Positions 5,631 to 11,642 of a DNA stretch of 11,642 bases are shown piece after piece; positions within the stretch are counted from its first letter, which is position 1; each line of letters starts with the position of its first letter. The position numbers were made by a program, and so were the translations under genes. The notes below the pieces were generated by a model. It saw only the letters and a program-made list of their open reading frames with translations, did not search any database and had not been told where the DNA came from. The stretch is from Chlamydiota bacterium (GTDB lineage Bacteria; Chlamydiota; Chlamydiia; Chlamydiales; Simkaniaceae): assembly GCA_029556005.1 (NCBI GenBank), contig JAKQGT010000148.1:1-11642 (forward strand). Direction: 5' to 3'.

Positions 5631-6280
5631 ACACTTTTTTTCATCAAGATCTCCTTTTAAACAAGGAACCTATTTGGGAAACACTGAAAAATTTAAAAAA
5701 ATATTTTAACTTTCTCTCTCTTGGTAAAATCGATTGCAAAATCCCCTCATCAGTAACGTTAATTAATCCTCAAGAAATTTCTATTGGAAAAGGGACGGTT
5801 GTTGAACCAGGTGCTTACCTTGAAGGGCCCTGTTTTATTGGAGAAAATTGTCAAGTGCGGCAGGGAGCTTATGTGCGTCCTTTTGTCCTTACGGGAAATC
5901 ATTGTGTTTTAGGGCATGCCTCGGAACTAAAACATTCCATTTTACTTGATCATGCGGCGGCTCCCCATTTTAATTATGTGGGAGACTCTATTTTGGGAAA
6001 TCATGTTAATTTGGGTGCGGGAGTCATTTGTGCAAACTTTCGACTCGATCATGGAGAGGTCAAAGTAGAGGTGGAGGGAAAACGCTTTGATACAGGGATG
6101 AATAAGTTGGGAGCGATTATTGGAGATCACTCTCAATTAGGGTGCAATAGTGTGACTAATCCGGGAGTGTTATTACGCAAAAAAACATTTTCAAGACCCT
6201 GCACTTCGATACAAAATTCAAATCTTAGGTTTATTCATGATAATCAAAAACCTCCTCAAGCCCAACACCTCTCTTCTTAA
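5600..6280 (+). CDS. glmU: Stand-alone GlmU-type left-handed beta-helix acetyltransferase
   Basis: About 226 residues from the ATG at 5600; the in-frame GTG at 5588 would add four. It corresponds to the C-terminal acetyltransferase half of bifunctional GlmU and lacks the N-terminal nucleotidyltransferase domain. A 55-residue helical N-terminus is followed by hexapeptide repeats (ISIGKGTVVEPGAYL, CFIGENCQVRQGAYVRP). Key positions of the E. coli acetyltransferase site are retained in context: an Arg in AYVRP (~93), a Lys in SELKHS (~111), the catalytic His and Tyr in HFNYVGDS (~123 and 126), and an Asn in HVNLGAG (~137). Chlamydia carries a similar short 'GlmU' next to ispA, as here. The likely reaction is transfer of acetyl to glucosamine-1-phosphate for UDP-GlcNAc, serving lipid A or peptidoglycan, with uridylylation supplied elsewhere. 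It overlaps ispA by 44 bases. Confidence 0.8.
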   Translation: MFLPDLFFDLNTFFHQDLLLNKEPIWETLKNLKKYFNFLSLGKIDCKIPSSVTLINPQEISIGKGTVVEPGAYLEGPCFIGENCQVRQGAYVRPFVLTGNHCVLGHASELKHSILLDHAAAPHFNYVGDSILGNHVNLGAGVICANFRLDHGEVKVEVEGKRFDTGMNKLGAIIGDHSQLGCNSVTNPGVLLRKKTFSRPCTSIQNSNLRFIHDNQKPPQAQHLSS

Positions 6281-7133
6281 GCCTTTAAAAGAGACGTTTG
6301 AATGCTTTTTAAAAGAGAGTATTACTCAATTGGGGGATCAGAATAAACTGCGCGATGCTTGTGAGTATGCGCTCTTGAATGGGGGGAAAAGAATACGCCC
6401 ACTCATCGTGATGATGACTGCTCAAGCTTTAGATCATCAGTTAACAGTTCTCGAAGCCGCTATTTCAGTGGAGTATTTTCATACAGCTTCTCTCATTGCA
6501 GATGATCTTCCTTGTATGGATAATGATGATTATCGGAGAAGTAAACCAGCTTTACACAAAATTTATGGAGAAACGGTCGCCCTCCTTGCCAGCTATGCGT
6601 TGATATCAGCAGGATATGAAAAGATTTTTCAAAGTGTTCTTGTTTTATCGAAACAAAAAAAACCTTTTTGTGAACGAGCCAATGAGACGTGTGTCATTGC
6701 ACTAGATAGCGCGACACGCTGCGCTGGAATTTCAGGTGCAACGGGTGGGCAATTTAAAGATCTATTCCCCAAAGACAACTCTTTAGAAGAAATTTTAGAT
6801 GTGATCTATAAAAAAACAGTGACTCTTTTTGAGATTGCTTTTGTTTTTGGGTGGGTTTTTGGAGGAGGGGACTTGAGTGTTGTAGATCGGGTGCGTGATA
6901 TGGCTTATCATTTAGGAATGGCTTTTCAGATTGCTGACGATTTGCAAGATTTAGAGCAGGATGAAAGGGATTCCCTCAACATCGCTCACTCTATTGGAAA
7001 AGAGGGCGCTTTAATCCGTTTTGAAGATGAAATTGAAAGCTTTACTCAGAAGCTAAAAAAACTCGGGCTAATGACACCCGAGTTTGAGCAAACGATAGAA
7101 TTACTTGTTTATTATGCTAAAGCAGGTTCTTGA
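6237..7133 (+). CDS. ispA: Polyprenyl diphosphate synthase (farnesyl or geranylgeranyl)
   Basis: Condenses isopentenyl diphosphate with allylic primers to give C15 or C20 chains, feeding undecaprenyl and quinone synthesis in the cytosol. It is 298 residues and all-helical. Motifs are GGKRIRP (49-55), the first Asp-rich motif [10 protein letters not shown] (89-98, the DDx4D form of type II bacterial and plant enzymes), RRSKPALHK just after it, ATGGQ (168-172) and the second Asp-rich motif [12 protein letters not shown] (231-242). The run [17 protein letters not shown] resembles plastid geranylgeranyl synthases as well as E. coli IspA, so product length is undecided. The ATG at 6237 lies 44 bases inside the GlmU-like gene and no later ATG fits. 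The 3' end overlaps convergent recA by 22 bases and contains recA's terminator. Confidence 0.93.
   Translation: MIIKNLLKPNTSLLKPLKETFECFLKESITQLGDQNKLRDACEYALLNGGKRIRPLIVMMTAQALDHQLTVLEAAISVEYFHTASLIADDLPCMDNDDYRRSKPALHKIYGETVALLASYALISAGYEKIFQSVLVLSKQKKPFCERANETCVIALDSATRCAGISGATGGQFKDLFPKDNSLEEILDVIYKKTVTLFEIAFVFGWVFGGGDLSVVDRVRDMAYHLGMAFQIADDLQDLEQDERDSLNIAHSIGKEGALIRFEDEIESFTQKLKKLGLMTPEFEQTIELLVYYAKAGS
7055..7085 (-). terminator. Intrinsic terminator of recA, inside the ispA coding region
   Basis: On the minus strand, about 27 bases past the recA stop, AAACTCGGG (7085-7077) pairs perfectly with CCCGAGTTT (7067-7059) around a nine-base loop. This is followed directly by T, giving a run of seven (7061-7055). 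The layout is a standard Rho-independent terminator for minus-strand transcription. The same bases encode ispA residues near [10 protein letters not shown] on the other strand, so the hairpin is under two constraints. On the plus strand it lacks a T-tract. Confidence 0.85.
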
Positions 7134-8140
7134 GGTATCGGTTGGACTTTTTCCATGATGAGCGTTTCAATCTCTTCCGCAAGCTCAAGGTTGTTTTTAA
7201 GTTCTTCTCGTGTGGCTTCTTTTCCCTGACCGAGTCTTTTCTCGCCAAAGCTATACCAAGTCCCTTTTTTATCAATCACACCCATTTCAACCCCTAAGTC
7301 AATGAGAGAACCCATCCGAGAGATTCCTTCATTGAAGAGGATATCGAATTCTGCAACACGGAAAGGGGGAGCCATTTTGTTTTTGACAACTTTAACTTTC
7401 ACACGGTTTCCGATATCATTGTTATCAGCCCCTTTAATTCCTGCAATCCGTCGAATGTCCAAGCGGATAGAAGAATAAAACTTCAGAGCTCGTCCCCCAG
7501 AAGTAGTTTCTGGGTTTCCAAACATCACCCCTACTTTTTCTCGGATTTGGTTGATAAAAATGGCGCAGGTATTACTTTTGGAAAGGGTTGAGGTCAGTTT
7601 ACGTAGGGCTTGAGACATGAGTCTTGCTTGGAGTCCTACATGTGAGTCTCCAATTTCCCCTTCAAGCTCTGATTTGGGAACTAAAGCAGCAACAGAATCA
7701 ATCACAATCACATCAACTGCGTTAGATCGGGCAAGCATTTCCGCAATGTTGAGAGCATCTTCTCCGCAATCGGGTTGAGAGATCATGAGGTCGTTTAGAT
7801 TTACACCAATTTTTGAAGCATAAGCAGGGTCTAAAGCGTGTTCTGCATCGATATAAGCAGCAACCCCCCCATTTTTTTGACAATTGGCAACAATATGGGT
7901 TGCTAGGGTCGATTTTCCTGAAGATTCAGGACCATAAATTTCTACGACACGGCCACGAGGAACGCCCCCAATACCGAGAGCTAGATCAAGAGAAATCGCC
8001 CCTGTTTTGATCGTTTGGATGGAGCGTTTTGCACTATGCGCTCCAAGAGACATAATGGAACCTTCCCCAAATTGTTTTTCAATATGCGCAATGGCAAGTT
8101 CTAAAGCTTTTTTCTTAGCTGCATGATTCGAATCTGACAT
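7112..8140 (-). CDS. recA: Recombinase RecA
   Basis: Strand-exchange ATPase for homologous recombination and recombinational repair, acting on single-stranded DNA. It is 342 residues, a normal length. It carries Walker [10 protein letters not shown] (70-78), the catalytic Glu100 in DAEHALDP, Walker B VIVID (144-148), and the L2-region segment [12 protein letters not shown] (197-208) leading into [13 protein letters not shown]. The C-terminus ends in PIPQEPALA and lacks the long acidic tail of E. coli RecA, which restrains activity there. The start ATG is well placed behind AAAGGT. It appears to be a single-gene unit with its own promoter and terminator. I see no CTG-N10-CAG SOS box upstream, consistent with chlamydiae lacking a clear LexA system, though this is only a visual check. 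Confidence 0.98.
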   Translation of the reverse strand: MSDSNHAAKKKALELAIAHIEKQFGEGSIMSLGAHSAKRSIQTIKTGAISLDLALGIGGVPRGRVVEIYGPESSGKSTLATHIVANCQKNGGVAAYIDAEHALDPAYASKIGVNLNDLMISQPDCGEDALNIAEMLARSNAVDVIVIDSVAALVPKSELEGEIGDSHVGLQARLMSQALRKLTSTLSKSNTCAIFINQIREKVGVMFGNPETTSGGRALKFYSSIRLDIRRIAGIKGADNNDIGNRVKVKVVKNKMAPPFRVAEFDILFNEGISRMGSLIDLGVEMGVIDKKGTWYSFGEKRLGQGKEATREELKNNLELAEEIETLIMEKVQPIPQEPALA

Positions 8141-8147
8141 AAATACT

Positions 8148-8206
8148 ACCTTTCTTTTCTATGAACAGGATGGATCCAGTATACAACGAATCTTATTTTG
8201 TGAGTA
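8148..8206 (-). promoter_or_regulatory. recA promoter and ribosome binding site
   Basis: On the minus strand a strong -10 box TATACT occupies 8183-8178, 38 bases before the recA ATG. Seventeen bases further upstream, at 8206-8201, is TACTCA, a weak three-of-six -35. The ribosome binding site AAAGGT (8153-8148) is about eight bases from the start codon. The -10 box and binding site are convincing; the -35 assignment is not. The rest of the 144-base gap to glk has no other clear feature apart from the site noted next to glk. Confidence 0.5.
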
Positions 8207-8233
8207 AGGAGAGTTTCTACAAAATTTTCATGA

Positions 8234-8279
8234 CAGAAAGCAATTTTTTCTGCTAATGAGGAATTGGTAGCTTGAGGAG
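8234..8279 (+). promoter_or_regulatory. glk leader: small inverted repeat and ribosome binding site
   Basis: CAGAAA (8234-8239) and TTTCTG (8247-8252) form a six-base inverted repeat with a seven-base loop, possibly an operator. It is followed by AGGAG at 8275-8279, a clear Shine-Dalgarno five bases before the glk ATG. No convincing -35/-10 pair for glk was found. The binding site is well supported; a regulatory role for the repeat is a guess. Confidence 0.45.
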
Positions 8280-8284
8280 ATCAT

Positions 8285-9265
8285 ATGGCCTATCTTGCGG
8301 GAGATATTGGGGGGACAAAAACACACCTTTCACTTGTTGTTGAAGAAAAAGGGAAAATGGTGCGTGTGAAGGATCAAAAATATCCCAGTCAGAAATATCT
8401 CAACTTACGTCAAATCGTGAAGGAATTTCTAAAAGGGGAAAGTCATGAGATTTCTAAAGCTTGTTTTGGGATTGCAGGTCCCGTAAAAAAAAGAAAGAGT
8501 CAGGCAACAAATCTTCCCTGGCTTTTAGATTGCGATGTCCTTGAAAAGGAACTCCACATTGAAAAGGTCTCTTTGATCAACGATTTAGAGGCTAATGCCT
8601 ACGGACTGAATATGCTCAGTGAAGAAGAATATTATGTGCTAAATGCGGGAGATCCCGATGCCAAAGGAAACCAAGCGATGATTTCTGCCGGAACGGGGCT
8701 CGGAGAAGCGGGCATTTTTTTTGATGGAAAAAGACATACCCCTTTTGCATGTGAAGGGGGACATGTTGATTTTGCTCCTCGTAATGCTTTGGAGGATGAA
8801 CTCCTTAGATATTTGAGGAAAAAATTTGGGCATGTTTCTTATGAAAGAATTTTATCAGGCCCCGGGCTTTATAACGTTTATCAGTTTGTTGTAGAGACAA
8901 AAAAGGAGAGTGAAGATCTAGAGATTTTGAAAGAGATTCAATCGGGAGATTCCCCACGACTCATCTCAGAAAAAGGGGAGAGTGGACGCTCCAAAGCTTG
9001 TGTGCGCACTTTGGCGATTTTTATTTCGATCTATGGTTCTGAAGCCGGCAATACAGCACTAAAAATGTTAGCATTAGGGGGGGTTTTCATAGGGGGGGGT
9101 ATCGCTCCTAAGATACTCGGGGCGATTAAGCGGGGAGATTTTCTCTCTTCATTTCAGGGAAAAGGGCGTTTTTCGGAGTTGTTAGGGGGCATTCCGATTC
9201 GAGTGGTATTGAACGATAATACCGCTTTACTAGGATCAACTTACTATGCAAAACATGTGATGTAA
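8285..9265 (+). CDS. glk: Glucokinase (proteobacterial Glk type)
   Basis: Phosphorylates glucose with ATP to glucose-6-phosphate in the cytosol. The 326-residue length matches E. coli Glk (about 321). It carries the phosphate-binding motif GDIGGTKTHLSL at 6-17, LINDLEANAYG with catalytic Asp100, SAGTGLGEAGIF (134-145), the sugar-binding EGGHVDFAPRN (157-167), RILSGPGLYNVYQF (188-201), and a late adenosine-binding ALGGVFIGGGIAPK. The last of these is encoded by G7 and G8 tracts at 9077-9083 and 9092-9099. The type lacks the CXCGXXGC zinc motif of ROK glucokinases. The start has a good AGGAG. The stop is 15 bases before the first porin gene in the same frame, so the genes are probably one operon. 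Minimal Chlamydiaceae generally lack glucokinase, so its presence suggests a larger chlamydial genome. Confidence 0.93.
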   Translation: MAYLAGDIGGTKTHLSLVVEEKGKMVRVKDQKYPSQKYLNLRQIVKEFLKGESHEISKACFGIAGPVKKRKSQATNLPWLLDCDVLEKELHIEKVSLINDLEANAYGLNMLSEEEYYVLNAGDPDAKGNQAMISAGTGLGEAGIFFDGKRHTPFACEGGHVDFAPRNALEDELLRYLRKKFGHVSYERILSGPGLYNVYQFVVETKKESEDLEILKEIQSGDSPRLISEKGESGRSKACVRTLAIFISIYGSEAGNTALKMLALGGVFIGGGIAPKILGAIKRGDFLSSFQGKGRFSELLGGIPIRVVLNDNTALLGSTYYAKHVM

Positions 9266-9280
9266 AAGGGTGGTGAAAAC

Positions 9281-10384
9281 GTGTGGAAAATTGGAGGACT
9301 ATTAACCCTTTGTTGTCTCCCCTTGTTGGGAACGCTTAGTGATAGAGTCGAAGAACTAGAAGCTCAGATGAAAGAGGTGGGGAAACTCAATGCGAAAGGG
9401 AAATTTGGAGCGGAGATGCGAGCAGCGCAACCTGAGGTAAAAAAGGGGCGCTTTTTTGTCACGGGGGAGATTCTCTATTGGGATACAAAGCTCGGAGGAA
9501 CCGATTATGTCTTGACTGTTGCGGAGCCTAAAAGTACTCCAGCTCCTCCCATTAAAGGTTCGATCAAATCGAATAGTTTTGGTTGGGACTTTGGGGGGAG
9601 GTTTGGTTTAGGAATGAACTTGCCGCACGATGGATGGGATCTCTACTTAAACTTTACCTACTATGAAAATCATGATACCGACGCGTGCTTTAAAAACCCT
9701 CCGAATATCCTTCTTTCAGAAGTCGGGTTTTTTGGAGGGATTTATCAGCAGGCTAAGTCAACGTTCGACTTAACGTACCTCAACTTAGATTTAGAAATGG
9801 GGCGAGAGTTTTTTATCAGTAAGCGCTTAAGTTTAAAAATGCATTGGGGGTTAAAAGGAACACGCCTTTTACAAGAACACAAAGTGAAGTCTATTTTTAG
9901 CCCGTTTCAACCCGATCAGATTTTTGGAGAGTTCTATAGGGTTTACAATCGATGTGATTTTAATGGAATAGGTCCGCGGGTCGGATTTCAAGGGAATTGG
10001 TTTTTGGGTTATGGCTTTCGTTTGATGCATGAGATGGCAGCTTCCTTGCTTTACTGTTATTTTGATGTAGTAGAGAAAGAAAAGACCTCACCTAACACTA
10101 GTACCCAAGACGTGGATATCCGATTAAAGGGAAAAATGGGGCGTTTTATCCCTTTTGCCCAAATGTTTTTAGGCTTAGGATGGGGAGATTACTTTAACGA
10201 CGAAAAATTCTACCTGACCCTTAAGGTGGGCTATGAAGTGCTCTATTTTTGGAGAGAAAATCAATGTTTAGAAGCTGATGATTGGAATTTCTCTCCTTTA
10301 CTCAATGTAAGACTCAACTATAAAAGATTTGCTGAAGACTTAAGCTTTTATGGAATCACTTTTCGTATGCGCCTAGACTTTTAA
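9281..10384 (+). CDS. MOMP-like outer-membrane beta-barrel protein (first of a tandem pair)
   Basis: A 367-residue probable porin of the chlamydial MOMP-like group, related to Legionella-type major outer-membrane proteins. It starts at GTG behind GGTGA. A short hydrophobic signal sequence (about 2-18, with Cys11 and Cys12) is followed by a small coiled coil DRVEELEAQMKEV. Many alternating aromatic/glycine strands come next, and the C-terminus RMRLDF ends in Phe as expected for BAM-assembled barrels. Segments shared with the next gene include GE-x-L/F-x-W...K-x-GG, RCDFNGIGPRVG, AASLLYCYF, GLGWGDY and LSFYGITF. Several mature cysteines could join disulphide networks, which chlamydial envelopes use; that is inference. 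It lies 15 bases after glk. The solute is unknown. The signal cleavage site is not a clear AxA. Confidence 0.8.
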   Translation: MWKIGGLLTLCCLPLLGTLSDRVEELEAQMKEVGKLNAKGKFGAEMRAAQPEVKKGRFFVTGEILYWDTKLGGTDYVLTVAEPKSTPAPPIKGSIKSNSFGWDFGGRFGLGMNLPHDGWDLYLNFTYYENHDTDACFKNPPNILLSEVGFFGGIYQQAKSTFDLTYLNLDLEMGREFFISKRLSLKMHWGLKGTRLLQEHKVKSIFSPFQPDQIFGEFYRVYNRCDFNGIGPRVGFQGNWFLGYGFRLMHEMAASLLYCYFDVVEKEKTSPNTSTQDVDIRLKGKMGRFIPFAQMFLGLGWGDYFNDEKFYLTLKVGYEVLYFWRENQCLEADDWNFSPLLNVRLNYKRFAEDLSFYGITFRMRLDF

Positions 10385-10390
10385 GAAATG

Positions 10391-10428
10391 GCCACGTTAA
10401 ACTTTCTCCATGAGATGGAGAGTGTGGC
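10391..10428 (+). promoter_or_regulatory. Stem-loop covering the start of the second porin gene
   Basis: The inner stem TCTCCAT (10405-10411) pairs perfectly with ATGGAGA (10415-10421) around a three-base loop. An outer stem GCCAC (10391-10395) pairs with GTGGC (10424-10428) across an uneven internal loop. The annotated ATG (10410-10412) and the alternative GTG (10422) both lie within the structure. TTATTTTATTT follows, so it also has a weak terminator look. It may reduce expression of the second porin relative to the first, as attenuator or translation block. Confidence 0.45.
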
Positions 10429-11405
10429 TTATTTTATTTATCTTTCCCCTTTTTTCAGGAGAACTCGAAGAGCGGGTGACTGCTTTAGAAGCTCAGATGG
10501 GAGAAGTAGGAGAAGAAACTTCGGAAGGAACTTTTGGGGCTAGTTTTGCTCCTGAGACTTTTCAAAAGGGGTGGATTGGTCTCTTTTTTTCTGGAGAGGC
10601 CCTTTTTTGGCATGTCAAAGTGGGGGGGAGTGAATATGCCTATTCCCTGGCACAAAAAGCTCTTGATCTTCCTCAGAGCGGGGAAGTTGAAAGCCAGAGT
10701 TTTGATTGGGGTGTTGGCTATCGATTCGGAGTGGGAGTACGTCTCCCTATTTTAGGATGGAACCTAGCAGGGATCTATACCCATTTTGGGAAGGAAGATA
10801 GAGAGGCTAATGCAAGTGACTGTTATGTCAATTTGAAAAGCCGCTTTACATCTCCAACAGATTCGATTCAATCCCGTTATAAGATCGACTATGATTGCAT
10901 CGATTTAGAACTGAGAAGCAGTTCTTTTTTGAGTCGATTTTTTGGGATAGAAACGTTTTGGGGGCTCAGAAATGCCTGGATTGACCAGCTGCAGGGTATC
11001 TATTATTCTGAGCTGCAGGTAAAAGATCGGTGTCGTTTTCAAGGAATGGGTCCCCGTTTGGGAGGGCGCCTCCAGTGGCATCTCCTTTATGGGGCTAGCT
11101 TTTTAGCCGCTGTCGCAGGATCTCTTCTCTATGGGGATTTCGAAGTCAAACATAGAGAAAATCTTGTGAATTTGAAGGGAAACTCCCATCTTTTCTCGGC
11201 GAACGTTAGCTTTTTAATCGGGTTAGGATGGGACGTTTATGGAAACTGGTATCATTGGGGGGTGACTTTGGGGTATGAAGCGGAGTATTATTTTCGACAA
11301 AACCGGATGATAGAGGTTGAAGGGTTAAAAAGGGTTCAAATCGTTAGAAATGTTGATGATCTCACCTTCTATGGTGTCACGATAAAAGCATTGCTGGAGT
11401 TTTGA
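10410..11405 (+). CDS. MOMP-like outer-membrane beta-barrel protein (second of a tandem pair)
   Basis: A 331-residue paralogue of the preceding porin, separated from it by 25 bases. The N-terminus (MRWRVWLILFIFPLFSG) is a signal sequence, followed by the coiled-coil stub ELEERVTALEAQMGEV. It then matches its neighbour along the length: FFSGEALFWHVKVGG, RCRFQGMGPRLG, GSLLYGDF, IGLGWDVYG and LTFYGVTI, ending in KALLEF with terminal Phe. The start is uncertain. ATG 10410 has no Shine-Dalgarno, while GTG 10422 (GTGTGG) aligns with the GTGTGG start of the first porin and would shorten the protein by four residues. It is about 36 residues shorter than its partner and has fewer cysteines. A small-solute porin or adhesin role is likely but not shown. 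Confidence 0.8.
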   Translation: MRWRVWLILFIFPLFSGELEERVTALEAQMGEVGEETSEGTFGASFAPETFQKGWIGLFFSGEALFWHVKVGGSEYAYSLAQKALDLPQSGEVESQSFDWGVGYRFGVGVRLPILGWNLAGIYTHFGKEDREANASDCYVNLKSRFTSPTDSIQSRYKIDYDCIDLELRSSSFLSRFFGIETFWGLRNAWIDQLQGIYYSELQVKDRCRFQGMGPRLGGRLQWHLLYGASFLAAVAGSLLYGDFEVKHRENLVNLKGNSHLFSANVSFLIGLGWDVYGNWYHWGVTLGYEAEYYFRQNRMIEVEGLKRVQIVRNVDDLTFYGVTIKALLEF

Positions 11406-11470
11406 ACTAGAACCACTCATCAAGTTGAAATCCCTTACAGTATACTTAACCAAAGAGTCTACGACGAAAT

Positions 11471-11642
11471 TTAACTGTTTTTTACCAGGAGAGCGTTTTC
11501 ATAAAAATCAGAGACTCTAGAAAAAACAATTCTTATATCCCCTTCTAAATCGCATTGCTTTGCCAAAACTTCAAAAGTGTTTACCCATTCTTGCGGTGGT
11601 TGATGGAGTGTATCTGGCAATTCGTGAGTCCCTCTACGCATA
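11471..11642 (-). CDS. C-terminal end of a possible AbiEii-type nucleotidyltransferase toxin, partial
   Basis: A minus-strand frame is open from the right edge to TAA at 11473-11471, giving at least 56 codons. The ATG near the edge (11641-11639) is probably internal because the frame stays open to the last base and no upstream sequence is visible. The peptide reads MRRGTHELPDTL, then PPQEWVNTFEVLAKQCDL, then a helix ending VSDFYENAL. From memory, this order (R-R-G/T-x-x-P, a Pro-rich turn, W-x-x-x-F, then a final helix with FL or FY) matches the C-terminus of AbiEii/AbiGii nucleotidyltransferase toxins of type IV toxin-antitoxin pairs. The catalytic domain and any AbiEi antitoxin gene would lie beyond the window. 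It is convergent with the second porin, 65 bases away, with no clear terminator between them. Confidence 0.42.
   Translation of the reverse strand, partial: MRRGTHELPDTLHQPPQEWVNTFEVLAKQCDLEGDIRIVFSRVSDFYENALLVKNS

Noticed and set aside
8141..8284. SOS/LexA operator upstream of recA
   Set aside because: No CTG-N10-CAG or similar palindrome was found in the recA promoter region by eye.
9281..9340. Lipoprotein signal in the first porin (Cys11/Cys12)
   Set aside because: The residue before Cys11 is Leu, not Gly/Ala/Ser, so no proper lipobox; the downstream barrel fits a normal signal peptide.
11454..11518. Seven-base inverted repeat AGAGTCT/AGACTCT after the second porin
   Set aside because: The arms are 51 bases apart with no T-tract, and the right arm lies inside the minus-strand partial gene; a chance match is likely.

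Overview
The window looks like a chromosomal segment from a member of the Chlamydiota, most likely an environmental ('chlamydia-like') lineage such as the Waddlia, Simkania or Parachlamydia groups. Four observations point this way. There are two tandem porin-like proteins with the short coiled-coil N-terminus and terminal Phe of the chlamydial MOMP-like family. There is a chromosomal homologue of the chlamydial plasmid protein pGP6-D. A stand-alone GlmU-type acetyltransferase is followed directly by ispA, an order I recall from Chlamydia. Finally, a glucokinase and an adenylosuccinate lyase are present, which minimal Chlamydiaceae generally lack. By eye the G+C content is a little above 40 percent. 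I cannot name the species.

Layout. Bases 1-2398 (+) form a tightly packed run: the 3' part of a pGP6-D-like gene, purB, and a small GT-A-type glycosyltransferase, joined by overlaps of 4 bases and 1 base. Bases 5192-2364 (-) form a second overlapping operon: ung, an MFS drug-antiporter-like transporter, and an Rsm22/METTL17-type methyltransferase with four candidate Fe-S cysteines. The two runs collide tail to tail with a 35-base coding overlap, and a 10-bp hairpin lies at the junction. Bases 5193-5540 hold a tRNA-Pro(GGG) with its promoter, followed by an intergenic stretch with several near-consensus DnaA-box-like 9-mers. Bases 5541-7133 (+) carry a possible micro-ORF, the GlmU-like gene and ispA, all overlapping. 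recA (8140-7112, -) meets ispA tail to tail with a 22-base overlap, and its intrinsic terminator lies inside the ispA coding region. Bases 8285-11405 (+) carry glk and two paralogous MOMP-like porins, closely spaced. At the right edge, on the minus strand, is the C-terminal end of a protein that resembles AbiEii-type nucleotidyltransferase toxins.

How the genes fit together. The window mixes housekeeping (purine synthesis, uracil repair, recombination, isoprenoid precursors, amino-sugar acetylation) with envelope functions (porins, glycosyltransferase). The glk-porin-porin unit suggests, by inference only, a link between small-solute uptake and glucose phosphorylation. No CRISPR array, insertion sequence or prophage was seen. 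I did not find an obviously new multi-gene system. The most unusual points are the possible origin-like region around 5.38-5.53 kb, the recA terminator embedded in ispA, the eukaryote-like PurB, the bacterial Rsm22 with an apparently intact Fe-S cysteine set, and the hairpin over the start of the second porin gene.
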